Source: Lachnospiraceae bacterium (GTDB taxonomy: Bacteria; Bacillota; Clostridia; Lachnospirales; Lachnospiraceae). Taken from it: 64,000 nt of DNA. Shown here in pieces: positions 1-8,319 of this stretch. How positions within the stretch are numbered: the stretch's first letter is position 1; each line of letters starts with the position of its first letter. Both the position numbers and the translations under genes were made by a program. Where the stretch lies: the NCBI GenBank assembly GCA_902363445.1, contig CABJAB010000001.1, positions 124,001 through 188,000 of the forward strand, read 5' to 3'. Below the pieces are notes generated by a model, which searched no databases, was not told where the DNA came from, and saw nothing but the letters and a program-made list of their open reading frames with translations.

Positions 1-134
1 AGCATCAGGAAATCGCCGTGGGCGAAGTTAATCAGATCTACGATTCCATATACCATAGTATATCCGAGTGCCACCAGTGCATATATGGTACCCAGCTGGA
101 GCCCGTAGATGAGAAGCTGGAAAAACTGTGACAT
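1..134 (-). CDS. livH: Branched-chain amino acid ABC transporter permease, LivH type (N-terminal part only)
   Basis: Only the first 44 codons are in the window; the gene continues beyond base 1. The start ATG at 134 follows an AAAGAGGTG ribosome binding site. The visible residues (MSQFFQLLIYGLQLGTIYAL, later INFAHGDFLM) are the first membrane helix and the conserved 'NFAHGD' loop of LivH permeases, which form the membrane channel of HAAT-family ABC importers together with LivM, LivG and LivF. It lies 110 bases downstream of the binding-protein gene on the same strand, so the two are probably cotranscribed. The substrate cannot be read from this fragment; a branched-chain amino acid or related small acid is the family default. 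Confidence 0.9.
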   Translation of the reverse strand, partial: MSQFFQLLIYGLQLGTIYALVALGYTMVYGIVDLINFAHGDFLM

Positions 135-207
135 ATTTTCACCTCTTTCTGAAAAATGGGAGGAATACACTCCTGGAAAAACTTTTATCTCCCGTTACAT
201 AAGACGA

Positions 208-229
208 GAGCGAGACTTGCGCCTCGCTC
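208..229 (-). other. Intercistronic stem-loop between binding-protein and permease genes
   Basis: A perfect 7-bp stem (GAGCGAG 208-214 with CTCGCTC 223-229) with an 8-base loop lies between the binding-protein stop codon and livH. It has no T-run on the minus strand. Such hairpins often protect the binding-protein message and lower permease expression; that role is inferred. Confidence 0.5.
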
Positions 230-244
230 CCCAATTCTTACGGT

Positions 245-1480
245 TTACGGATTGATTGTAGAAACGTAGGTCGGTACACCGTCTTTATAAATCATAACAT
301 TGGCAGATTTTTCCGGGTCTCTGTTTTCATCGTATACAAGATGGCCGCTGGGCAGGTTGATGTCGGTCGCCTGGATAGCGTCTCTAAGCGCTGCGCTGTC
401 ATCTACCTTTCCGGCTCTCTTGAAGGAATCTACAAGAATCTGTACACAGTCATAAGACATAGTGGACTGAGTGTTGGGCTCTTTGTTGTATTTCTCACGG
501 AATGCTTTTGTGAAAGCCTGAGAAACGGGATCCGTGCTGTCGGCAGCGAACAGAGAGATGAAGTAGCATCCTTCTACGTTCTCATTTCCAGCCAGCTCAG
601 GTACGTTGGGGTTATCCCAAGACATTTCGCCCATGATATCTGCTTCGATGCCCATCTCACGGATCTGTTTGATCTGAAGGGGAAGCTCGCCAGCCTGGTT
701 GGGAAGGAAGATAACTTCTGCTCCAGAGTTCTGGATGTTGGTCAGCTGAGCCTTGAAGTCTTTTACATCAGCGCCTGCATATGCTTCGAATGCAACTACT
801 TCGCCGCCTGCCGCTTCAAATTCTTTCTTGAAGTTGGTAGCCAGTCCTGAAGAATAGTCATCAGCGTTGCTGTAAAGAACAGCAACCTTGGAAGCCTTCA
901 ATGTTTCCTGAGCCATCTTTGCGCAAACTACAGCCTGGAAGCTGTCGATCCAGCAGGCACGGAACACATACTCGCCGCCTACGGTCGTACAATCAGGGTT
1001 GCTGGAAGTGGTGCCGATAGCCGGAACCTTCGCAGCTGTTGCAAGGGGGCCTGCAGAAATAAGGGGACCGCTGGAGTCGGGTCCAATGATGGCGGCAACT
1101 TTATCCTGGCCGATCAGCTTATTGTAAGCATTGTTGGTGATCTCAGGCTTGCCTTCATTATCCTCTTCCACAATTTCAATCTTATACATCTTGCCGCCTA
1201 CTTCGAAGCCGCCCGCGTTGTTGATTTCCTCAACAGCCAGGTCAACGCCGTATCTGGAATATTCACCTGCTACTGCATTGGGGCCGGTGAAAGGCTGGCA
1301 AAGGCCGATCTTAATGGTTTCCGCGTCTCCGCTCGCGCCGCCTTCTTCTTTTTTGGTTGCTTCGGAACCAGCAGCCGCGGTGGTCTCCTTGCTCTTGTCA
1401 GCGTCCTTATCTTTGCCGCCGCAGGCAGCCAAAGAAAATACCATGACAAGTGCTAACATCAGAGATACTACTTTCTTCAT
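245..1480 (-). CDS. ABC transporter substrate-binding lipoprotein, LivJ/BraC family
   Basis: Extracytoplasmic binding protein (411 residues) of a HAAT-type ABC importer. The N-terminus is a lipoprotein signal: a Lys-Lys start, a hydrophobic stretch and the lipobox L-A-A-C about residue 20. It is followed by a charged Lys/Asp/Glu linker and then the type I periplasmic fold ('IKIGLCQPFTGPNA', 'AAIIGPDSSGP'). The start at 1480 is chosen because GGAGG is 10 bases upstream; an ATG at 1489 is only one base from that GGAGG. Neighbours are a DapA-family lyase upstream and LivH downstream on the same strand. The cassette may therefore take up a ligand linked to that enzyme rather than leucine; this is inference. 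Confidence 0.92.
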   Translation of the reverse strand: MKKVVSLMLALVMVFSLAACGGKDKDADKSKETTAAAGSEATKKEEGGASGDAETIKIGLCQPFTGPNAVAGEYSRYGVDLAVEEINNAGGFEVGGKMYKIEIVEEDNEGKPEITNNAYNKLIGQDKVAAIIGPDSSGPLISAGPLATAAKVPAIGTTSSNPDCTTVGGEYVFRACWIDSFQAVVCAKMAQETLKASKVAVLYSNADDYSSGLATNFKKEFEAAGGEVVAFEAYAGADVKDFKAQLTNIQNSGAEVIFLPNQAGELPLQIKQIREMGIEADIMGEMSWDNPNVPELAGNENVEGCYFISLFAADSTDPVSQAFTKAFREKYNKEPNTQSTMSYDCVQILVDSFKRAGKVDDSAALRDAIQATDINLPSGHLVYDENRDPEKSANVMIYKDGVPTYVSTINP

Positions 1481-1549
1481 AAGTTTCATTCCTCCTTTTT
1501 TATGATAAGTGCGTACTACACACACTTATTTCGGTTTCTGTGTCCTTCT

Positions 1550-2440
1550 TTACTGAAGGCCGATAGCGGCCAGCTGCTTCTTCATCTCAAGAATCTCCTC
1601 CTGAGTCAGGTTATGTAACGGGCCGCGTACATAGCCTGCATCGATTCCCCGCAGCTTCATCGCCTCTTTGAAATGGCCCATGCTGGCTCCGCCCTTCAGA
1701 ATGTCGCAGACTTCATTGGCAAGCCTCTGCTGTTTCCTGGCCTCATCCCAGTCGCCTCGCATACATGCCTGATAGGTTGCTACAAATATTTCAGGATATA
1801 CGCTGGATACGCCGGATACTACGCCGTCACAGCCCATGGCCATCAGCGCGTTGATCAGTTTATCGCATCCGTGAAGCACGGAAAAATTACCGTCATTTAC
1901 TTTTTGATATTCCAAAGTCCTGCACATATCGGCAAAACTGTACTTGATTCCGATGATATTTTTAAATTCTCTGGCCAGCTTATCAGCTACGGCCACCGGC
2001 AGATCATTGGAAGAGCACTGAGGGATATTGTAAAGGTAGATCGGGAAATCCTCCGGTACGCTCTTTGCGATCGCTGCATAATACTCATATATGGAAACGT
2101 CGGTCGCGCCGTAAAACGCGGGAGAAACTGCTCCGATACCGTCCGCACCGATCTCACAGGCGTGGCGTGCCAGCTCACAGGCATCCTTTGTTTTCATGGC
2201 CCCAACATGGATGAACACGGGAATACGGTGATTACACTGATTCACAACTGTCTCAGCTACCAGTTTTCTCTCTTCATTGTTCATCAGCATCATCTCACCT
2301 GTTGTACCCAGAGGATACAGGCAGTTGATACCTTTCTCGATCAGGAAATCCACATGCTGTTTGATTGCCTCCACCCTTACGGTCTCGTCCTCATTAAAGG
2401 GAGTGACCATGGCTGTAACAACACCATAAAGCTTCTTCAT
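1550..2440 (-). CDS. DapA / N-acetylneuraminate lyase family aldolase
   Basis: TIM-barrel class I aldolase of the DHDPS/NAL superfamily (296 residues, usual length). Visible family marks are 'PLGTTGE' near residue 45, the catalytic tyrosine in 'YNIPQ' and the Schiff-base lysine in 'GIKYSF'. Members are 4-hydroxy-tetrahydrodipicolinate synthase, sialic acid lyase and several keto-deoxy-sugar-acid aldolases, and the specificity cannot be settled by eye. It is the first gene upstream of an ABC binding protein and livH on the same strand, which argues for a catabolic or uptake role rather than lysine synthesis. Start at 2440: an AGAGAGG site lies 7 bases upstream. An upstream in-frame ATG (MKERQV) has no good site. 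Confidence 0.85.
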   Translation of the reverse strand: MKKLYGVVTAMVTPFNEDETVRVEAIKQHVDFLIEKGINCLYPLGTTGEMMLMNNEERKLVAETVVNQCNHRIPVFIHVGAMKTKDACELARHACEIGADGIGAVSPAFYGATDVSIYEYYAAIAKSVPEDFPIYLYNIPQCSSNDLPVAVADKLAREFKNIIGIKYSFADMCRTLEYQKVNDGNFSVLHGCDKLINALMAMGCDGVVSGVSSVYPEIFVATYQACMRGDWDEARKQQRLANEVCDILKGGASMGHFKEAMKLRGIDAGYVRGPLHNLTQEEILEMKKQLAAIGLQ

Positions 2441-2687
2441 GACTTGCCTCTCTTTCATACTTTTCACCACATCATTGTTTTTAAATCTGTGCAATTATTT
2501 CCAATTCACCGGTATATTAGCAAATTTCTCAACGCCTTTATCAGGACATTATGGTGATATTGCACAACTTTCGTTTCGTTAATGATAGCACACAGAAAAG
2601 TCACATTTCATCGTTTTTCCTCCAAAAATTCCTGTTCAATTTTTGTACTTTGTACAAAGGGGTCCCCGACAGCGTCCTCTGTGGAGC

Positions 2688-2728
2688 AAAAAAGGCCTGT
2701 CCTGCAACCTGCCGGACAAGCCTTTTTC
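2688..2728 (-). terminator. Intrinsic terminator of the DUF362 gene
   Basis: Inverted repeat AAAAAGGC-(C)TGTCC / GGACA-(A)-GCCTTTTT with T-runs on both strands. It lies 36 bases beyond the DUF362 stop codon, so it serves the minus strand. The remainder of the 2441-2763 gap holds no recognisable gene; it is AT-rich and presumably carries the promoter of the DapA-family gene, but no convincing -35/-10 pair was found. Confidence 0.75.
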
Positions 2729-2763
2729 CTGTTTCTTCTATTATTAATATTTCCCGGATAACT

Positions 2764-3957
2764 CTATTTCACTTGAATCGCCTTGTGGGGACACATTTCC
2801 TGACAGCAAAAGCAACGAATACACTTTTTATAATCATATACGGGAGGGTTCTTCCGCCCGTCCGCAAATGTCACTGCTTTTCCGTCCACCGGGCAGCTGT
2901 CCACACAGACGCCGCATTTTACACATTTATCCTGAAGGATATACGGTTTTTTCTGAAAGACATTGAACAGTCTCCCAAGTCTTACCCAGAAGTCACTTTT
3001 AGCCCTTCTTCTGTCCACCCGGAAGCTTCCGTTTCCATATCTCTCAAAAGCTTCTTTCACGGTAATCTCCTTTGCCTGGGACAGACCGTCCGCCGCGGCG
3101 GAGCCATCCGCTTCCGCATCCTCCAGAAGCATCAATTCTATCTTCTCTTCCTGCCAGCTTCCCAGCCCCATTTTCTCTCCGTGATAGTTGGTAGGGACCA
3201 TTTCCGGCCTCAGGCCGATAAGATGACAGAATATGCTGTCCATGGCCACCGGATCTCTGGACAGGAGGAGCACATTCATGGACACTGGGTCACCGGATGT
3301 TGGTCCATTCCCCTCCATCGCCGTGATCCCGTCCATCACGTAAAGCCTGGGGGCAAGAAGCCGGTTCAGATCCACCAGCATCCTGGCGAAGCCGTCGGCG
3401 CTTGGATACTGAGTGTGTCCCTTCGCCTTATGAAGGCCGTAGACACAGCCATACATATTTTTAACGGCCCCGGTCACCCGCTCCAGAGCATGGGTCTTCA
3501 TTTTGCAGATGTTGATGAGCGCGTCCGCCTCTGCCGCCTCCTTCGAAAGAAAAAAGGCTTTCGCCTGAACGCCTTCTTTATAGGGCACTTTTCCCATCCC
3601 TGTAAAGTCCACCACAGGCACGCCGTATTTTTCAAGTACCGAATCCATGCCTGCTCCGGCTGCCGTGCCCAGGGCCGACCCCACTCCGCAGGAATCCCCT
3701 GCCGACACGTCCTTCACTCCGGCTTCTTTCAAAAGCCTGGCCACGGCGCCCACTACGGACGGATGTGTGACAACCGCCCTGGAGAGCTCCGCCTTCCTCA
3801 CCAGATTGGGCTTCAAAAGCACCTTTTCCTCCGGGGTCACAAGATTTTCGATCCCTCCCAGAAGACCGATCCCCGCTTTTATTTTTTCATATACGGTCTC
3901 TTCCTCGTATGTATCGCAGGGAATCAGGACCACCCTGCTTCTTTCTTTAAGCGCCAT
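2764..3957 (-). CDS. DUF362 domain protein with C-terminal 2[4Fe-4S] ferredoxin
   Basis: 397 residues. The N-terminal ~300 residues match the DUF362 pattern ('VLLKPNLV', 'THPSVVGAVA', 'KMKTHALERVTGAVKNMYG', 'NRLLAPRLYVMDGI'). The C-terminus has two classical four-cysteine clusters (CVKCGVCVDSCPVDG and CIRCFCCQEMCPHKAI), so an 8Fe ferredoxin module is certain. Proteins of this build are frequent in anaerobic Clostridia; the reaction is unknown, a redox role is assumed. Start ATG 3957 follows GGAGG by 9 bases. It is a single gene with its own terminator and is divergent from the MATE gene. Confidence 0.88.
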   Translation of the reverse strand: MALKERSRVVLIPCDTYEEETVYEKIKAGIGLLGGIENLVTPEEKVLLKPNLVRKAELSRAVVTHPSVVGAVARLLKEAGVKDVSAGDSCGVGSALGTAAGAGMDSVLEKYGVPVVDFTGMGKVPYKEGVQAKAFFLSKEAAEADALINICKMKTHALERVTGAVKNMYGCVYGLHKAKGHTQYPSADGFARMLVDLNRLLAPRLYVMDGITAMEGNGPTSGDPVSMNVLLLSRDPVAMDSIFCHLIGLRPEMVPTNYHGEKMGLGSWQEEKIELMLLEDAEADGSAAADGLSQAKEITVKEAFERYGNGSFRVDRRRAKSDFWVRLGRLFNVFQKKPYILQDKCVKCGVCVDSCPVDGKAVTFADGRKNPPVYDYKKCIRCFCCQEMCPHKAIQVK

Positions 3958-3979
3958 ATAAAAAGTCCTCCGTTATCAC

Positions 3980-4008
3980 TTGAAGTTCCCTCTCTTCTCT
4001 GCTACAAT
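3980..4008 (+). promoter_or_regulatory. Sigma-70 promoter for the MATE gene
   Basis: TTGAAG (3980-3985), 17-base spacer, TACAAT (4003-4008), 60 bases before the MATE start codon, in the divergent gap to the DUF362 gene. Confidence 0.6.
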
Positions 4009-4067
4009 TTATCCAGCCGGCAGCCCCTGTCCGGGATAAATTTCAAAAGACAAAGGAGTCTTCGATT

Positions 4068-5426
4068 ATGAAGCAACAGGTAAATTTACTGAAGGGAAAG
4101 ATTTTTCCTGCCCTTACGGCTCTTGCCCTGCCCATCATGCTCACGTCTCTGGTCCAGATGGCCTACAATCTGACCGACATGATATGGATCGGGCGTCTCT
4201 CTGCCGATGCCGTGGCCGCCGTAGGAGCCGCCAGCATGTTCTCCTGGCTTTCAAGGGGCATGGGCATCGTGGCCCGAATGGGAGGCCAGGTACTCGTAGC
4301 CCAAAAGCTCGGCTCCGGCAAGGAAGAAGAAGCTGTCTCATACGCCCAGGCCTCCGTTCAGATGGGGATATTCCTGTCTGTCGTCTTCGGCCTGATCACC
4401 GTCTTTTTCTGTAAGCCCTTGATCGCTTTCTTTAAATTGAATTCTTCTGTCGTGATTGCAGACGCCGAGATCTATCTGGCTATCACCTGCGGACTCGTAC
4501 TGTTTTCTGTCATGAATCAGATATTCACCGGCCTTCTGACTGCAATGGGCAACAGCCGGATTTCATTTCTGTCCAACACCATCGGTATGGTCATCAATAT
4601 TTTCCTGGATCCGCTCCTCATCTTTGGCTGGGGTCCCATCCCCGCCATGGGTGTCGCCGGAGCGGCCATCGCCACCGTAGCCTCTCAGGCCATCGTTTTT
4701 TTTCTCTTTCTCTCAGCGGTCCGAAAGGAGCCTGTCATTTTCTCAAAGATCAGACTGCTTCGTAAACCCGACGGAGAAAAAATAAAAGCCATTACCAAGA
4801 TCGGACTTCCCTCTTCCCTTCAAAGTATGGCCTTTTCAGCTATTTCCATGATAATCGCCAGAGTCATAGCCGGATGGGGCGACGCCGCTGTAGCTGTACA
4901 AAAGGTAGGCAGCCAGATTGAATCGATCTCCTGGATGACCGCAGAAGGATTTTCCGCGGCCGTCAATGCTTTCGTCGCCCAGAATTTTGGATCTGGGAAC
5001 TGGTCCCGGGTAAAAAAAGGATACCAGACCTCCATGGCCGTGGTGCTGGCCTGGGGACTCCTCTGCACGGTCATTTTATTCACCGTCCCGGAATTCATTT
5101 TCCGGATTTTCATCCCTGACCCGGAAATCCTGCCCATGGGAGTCCAATACCTGAAGATACTCAGCTATTCTCAGCTTTTTATGTGCATTGAGATCACCAC
5201 TTCCGGCGCTTTCAGCGGACTTGGAAAGACTATGCCCCCGTCCCTGATAGGGATTGTATTCACAGTAGCCAGAATCCCCGCCGCCATTTTCCTCATGAAG
5301 ACAAGCCTCGGTCTGGACGGCATCTGGTGGAGCATAACCATATCCAGCGTTTTCAAAGGTATTTTCCTGTTCCTTTGGTTCCTCGTCTTCATGCGCCGGT
5401 TTGGAAAAAAATTCTCACCGGACTGA
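4068..5426 (+). CDS. MATE family multidrug/Na+ antiporter
   Basis: 452-residue integral membrane protein with the repeated two-bundle architecture of MATE exporters (about 12 helices; 'PIMLTSLVQMAYNLTDMIWIGRL' region and the second-half repeat 'GLPSSLQSMAFSAISMIIARV'). Members expel cationic drugs or metabolites using Na+ or H+ gradients. ATG 4068 follows AAAGGAG. Its 3' end overlaps the convergent gene at 5415 by 12 bases and its probable terminator lies inside that gene. Substrate unknown. A second MATE gene of different sequence lies at 34764-36146. Confidence 0.93.
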   Translation: MKQQVNLLKGKIFPALTALALPIMLTSLVQMAYNLTDMIWIGRLSADAVAAVGAASMFSWLSRGMGIVARMGGQVLVAQKLGSGKEEEAVSYAQASVQMGIFLSVVFGLITVFFCKPLIAFFKLNSSVVIADAEIYLAITCGLVLFSVMNQIFTGLLTAMGNSRISFLSNTIGMVINIFLDPLLIFGWGPIPAMGVAGAAIATVASQAIVFFLFLSAVRKEPVIFSKIRLLRKPDGEKIKAITKIGLPSSLQSMAFSAISMIIARVIAGWGDAAVAVQKVGSQIESISWMTAEGFSAAVNAFVAQNFGSGNWSRVKKGYQTSMAVVLAWGLLCTVILFTVPEFIFRIFIPDPEILPMGVQYLKILSYSQLFMCIEITTSGAFSGLGKTMPPSLIGIVFTVARIPAAIFLMKTSLGLDGIWWSITISSVFKGIFLFLWFLVFMRRFGKKFSPD

Positions 5427-6404
5427 TACGGAAACACCGTCTCTTCCACGGTATATTTCTGCACACGCGGGGCCCTGGATTTCAGGGTCCTTTTTCTTAT
5501 CCATGATCTCGGCTGCTGTCGCCAGAAGTTCCTCATCATCATCAGACGCCAGCGCAAAGAACAGCCGGCGGGGCATACAAACGTGCAGCTTCCGCCCGCC
5601 CGAAACAGGAATTTCCGCCTCTATCCGTTCTTCGCCAAAGACCATCTGATTCCGTACCGACTCCCGCTCATAACACTCTCTCACGATTCCATAGACCGCG
5701 TCATAATACGCCCGGAAATATGCGGCAGGCGGAAATGAGATCTCCAGTCCTTCCGAAGCAGCTGCGGCGCTTTTGACACGGGCAGAGAGACATCTGGAGC
5801 CATAATACGTCATACAGGAATCCGCCCTGCAGGGCGTCTGTCCATTGACCGTCAGAATTTCCCCTGCATCTTCACAGCCTTCCTTCAAAGCCTTTCCACT
5901 GTTGTTGCTCCTGCCTATGGCCTCCCAAACACTGAAGCCGCCGTCCGTTCCTTCCCGGTATCCGATCATATCCCTCCGCCTCTTTCCGTGGTAACGGAGA
6001 GTTTCCTGTCCCTGCTCCAGCTTCACCAGCTGCAAGGGTACGAGATAATCCACACCGTACACCTTGCCGCTCACCAGCTTTGTGATGAACATACCCAGGT
6101 AATAGGAGATCAAAGACCGCATGCTCTCATCCAGTTCCAATATCCGGTCGGATTTCCGCAGATATTCCCCCTGGGCTTCCAGGGAATATTCTACCAGCGA
6201 GATTCTTCGGCTGATCCCGGCGCCCGGCTTCTCCGGGTATCCGGTCATCAGCCGTTCTTCCGGTATCCCGCAGGTAACGGCCGCGTGGAGAAGTTCTTCT
6301 CCTGAAATAGTAAGATCCGTATCCTCTTTCAGAAATCCTTCCCCGCCGGAATGGCCGTCGGCCTCCACACTGAGCTTATAAGTTCTTATTTCATTCAGCT
6401 TCAT
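5415..6404 (-). CDS. Hypothetical protein, no family recognised
   Basis: 329 residues, soluble, acidic, no signal peptide or membrane segment. It has a cluster of cysteines mid-protein (CEDAG, TPCRADSC, GSRC) and a C-terminal half beginning 'GLEISFPPAAYFRAYYDAVYG'. No motif was recognised. The start at 6404 follows AAGGAGGAGG. It is 19 bases behind the DUF975/CmpB membrane gene, so the two form an operon. The C-terminal 4 codons overlap the convergent MATE gene. Probably a real conserved clostridial protein because of the strong ribosome binding site and operon position. Confidence 0.75.
   Translation of the reverse strand: MKLNEIRTYKLSVEADGHSGGEGFLKEDTDLTISGEELLHAAVTCGIPEERLMTGYPEKPGAGISRRISLVEYSLEAQGEYLRKSDRILELDESMRSLISYYLGMFITKLVSGKVYGVDYLVPLQLVKLEQGQETLRYHGKRRRDMIGYREGTDGGFSVWEAIGRSNNSGKALKEGCEDAGEILTVNGQTPCRADSCMTYYGSRCLSARVKSAAAASEGLEISFPPAAYFRAYYDAVYGIVRECYERESVRNQMVFGEERIEAEIPVSGGRKLHVCMPRRLFFALASDDDEELLATAAEIMDKKKDPEIQGPACAEIYRGRDGVSVSVR
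5470..5497 (+). terminator. Terminator of the MATE gene, inside the convergent coding region
   Basis: GGGCCCTG (5470-5477) pairs with CAGGGTCC (5483-5490; one G-T pair) and is followed by TTTTTCTT on the plus strand. Confidence 0.6.
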
Positions 6405-6423
6405 GGCCTCCTCCTTCTCATAT

Positions 6424-8172
6424 CTACGCTGCATCTATCCGTTCTTTTAACAGCTCGACAGCCTGTGAGCGGCGGCGCTTTTCCGGAAGCTCCTCCGGCC
6501 GGCATTCCCAGGCATAGTCTGTGATTCCCTGTCCGGTATTGGGATTGTTCCTGGAGTAGAAATAATCCCCCGCAAAGGCCAAGATCAACGCGGCACACAG
6601 CAGAATCCTGACCTTCATGGGAATCTTCTTTATCAGACCGTTCATGATGAGCGGAGCCAGTATATAAATGAACGCGCATCCGCCCAGGCCAAATACCAGC
6701 AGCCCCTCCGCGCAGATACGTCCGTCCAAATTCAGGAAATATCCGCTGTAATCCCACCACTTCACACCGTTGTGGGTAATCTCCAGATACCAGCTGGTGA
6801 AATATTCCACACATCCGCAGACCGCCACTGTCAGGAAAAAGGTCACGACCGGGTGATCGCGGAATTTCTTAAGAAGCACCAGCACCAGGACTCCCCCAGA
6901 ACCATAGATTGGCAGCCAGGGCCCATGGAACACTCCCCTGTTCACAAACTGGCCGTTCTGTACCAGGTGCAGCCCGACTTCCCAGCACCAGCCCACAAAA
7001 GAAAAGATGAAAAATAGGAGAATGATGCCTGTGACACCATATTTGCAGTGATAATCCACATTCATGCGGTAACGTCTCTCGGACTCCGGCACGGTAAACA
7101 GCGCGGACGGGTATTCCTCGCTCACATCAAGAGGCTGCTCCCATGCCGCTTTCGCTTCCTCTCTCCAGCTCTGTGATTCAGACATCTTGGCTGCGCGCTC
7201 CATCGCCGCTCGAAGCTCTTCTTCCGCAGGCGGCGCCGTCAGATACCGGTCCGTAAAGACATGACAGTATTCCGCGTTTTCCTCCATCGCTTTTCTCCGG
7301 AGTGTCAGATACAGTTCTGCTCTTACTCCCGCTTTGTAGGGGTTGGCATAAAAGATGTTTACAAGTCCAAGGGTCAGTAGGCTCAAAAAACTCCAGCCAA
7401 TGAAAGAGCAGTCCAGAAGAAACGCTTTCCACTTATTGCCGTTCATCATCCTTCGGGATACGCGGATGGCTTCCCTCCCATTTAGATTTGGATTTTCCGC
7501 GGCCAGATACGGAACCATCATATAGGAATATCCCTTGATCCAGCCTCCTATGATGGTCAGCGACCACAGCCATTGGTATAAAAACTTCCTGGCCATGATC
7601 TTGGTCACCTTCCAAACACGGCGTATCTTGTACAGATAGAGGACCCGTTTTCCGGCGGTATTTTTGTAGGTATCCGCCTCCATAAAAAAGCGGCAGCCCC
7701 CTACCTGAATGATATTCTGGACCAGCAGCCACCAGAAGAACAGAAGCGCGGCCCCTGCCGCCGCCGAGATCAAGGAAAGCCAGGCCCCCTTCACCATCGG
7801 TTTCAGGAGCATGGCAATGATTCCGGAAAAAATAGACCCTGTCGCCACAGTATGATTAAAAATAGAAGAAAAGACTCCCCGTTTATACGGGCTGTTCTCA
7901 ACAATCTCTTCTTCTGTCTGATTCCGTTCTGAAAATTCATCCAGGAGAATGTCGGAAAACCGTTTCGTCTGCACATCGTTGAGATCGGACACGGTATTGT
8001 CCTGCACTACGTTTGAGATTTCTTTAGAGGAGTCGTATGAGAACACAGCAGAAAAAGTCCCGTTATAGCTCCCTGCAATAAACGCTACGATAAAGCTGAC
8101 GGCAATCACCCGCCAATAATGCTTCTTTATGATACCGCGGCTTTTTCTCTTTAGTTCCCCTCTTTTCCACAT
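6424..8172 (-). CDS. Polytopic membrane protein: DUF975 domain plus CmpB-like putative ABC-permease domain
   Basis: 582 residues. The N-terminal ~290 residues resemble DUF975 integral membrane proteins ('KKHYWRVIAVSFIVAFIAGSYNG', 'WKAFLLDCSFIGWSFLSLLTLGLVN'). The C-terminal part (from about 375) matches the 'putative ABC-transporter type IV' CmpB family ('FIFSFVGWCWEVGLHLVQNGQFVNRGVFHGPWLPIYG' region). About ten helices are visible. The fusion of the two domains is unusual enough to note. Function unknown. ATG 8172 follows AAAGGAC. Likely first gene of a two-gene operon with the hypothetical at 5415-6404. Confidence 0.8.
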   Translation of the reverse strand: MWKRGELKRKSRGIIKKHYWRVIAVSFIVAFIAGSYNGTFSAVFSYDSSKEISNVVQDNTVSDLNDVQTKRFSDILLDEFSERNQTEEEIVENSPYKRGVFSSIFNHTVATGSIFSGIIAMLLKPMVKGAWLSLISAAAGAALLFFWWLLVQNIIQVGGCRFFMEADTYKNTAGKRVLYLYKIRRVWKVTKIMARKFLYQWLWSLTIIGGWIKGYSYMMVPYLAAENPNLNGREAIRVSRRMMNGNKWKAFLLDCSFIGWSFLSLLTLGLVNIFYANPYKAGVRAELYLTLRRKAMEENAEYCHVFTDRYLTAPPAEEELRAAMERAAKMSESQSWREEAKAAWEQPLDVSEEYPSALFTVPESERRYRMNVDYHCKYGVTGIILLFFIFSFVGWCWEVGLHLVQNGQFVNRGVFHGPWLPIYGSGGVLVLVLLKKFRDHPVVTFFLTVAVCGCVEYFTSWYLEITHNGVKWWDYSGYFLNLDGRICAEGLLVFGLGGCAFIYILAPLIMNGLIKKIPMKVRILLCAALILAFAGDYFYSRNNPNTGQGITDYAWECRPEELPEKRRRSQAVELLKERIDAA

Positions 8173-8267
8173 ACTCTATGTCCTTTCATTCCACGTTTAT
8201 CCTGTCTGTGCTCTCCCCGGAAGGCCCTCTGCCCCCAACGGCAAACCTTTTATTATCATAACACAAA

Positions 8268-8296
8268 ACGCCCCGGCTGTATAGACAGCGGGGCGT
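8268..8296 (-). terminator. Terminator of the lactate/malate dehydrogenase gene
   Basis: ACGCCCCG..CTGT / ACAGCGGGGCGT with a 4-base loop and one bulge, 24 bases beyond the stop codon. Confidence 0.75.
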
Positions 8297-8319
8297 CTGA
8301 AACTTCTTTCCAATTTTCG

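Noticed and set aside
2551..4071. 506-codon plus-strand open frame
   Set aside because: It runs antisense through the DUF362/ferredoxin gene; its translation is low-complexity His/Arg/Pro sequence with no family marks and no ribosome binding site.
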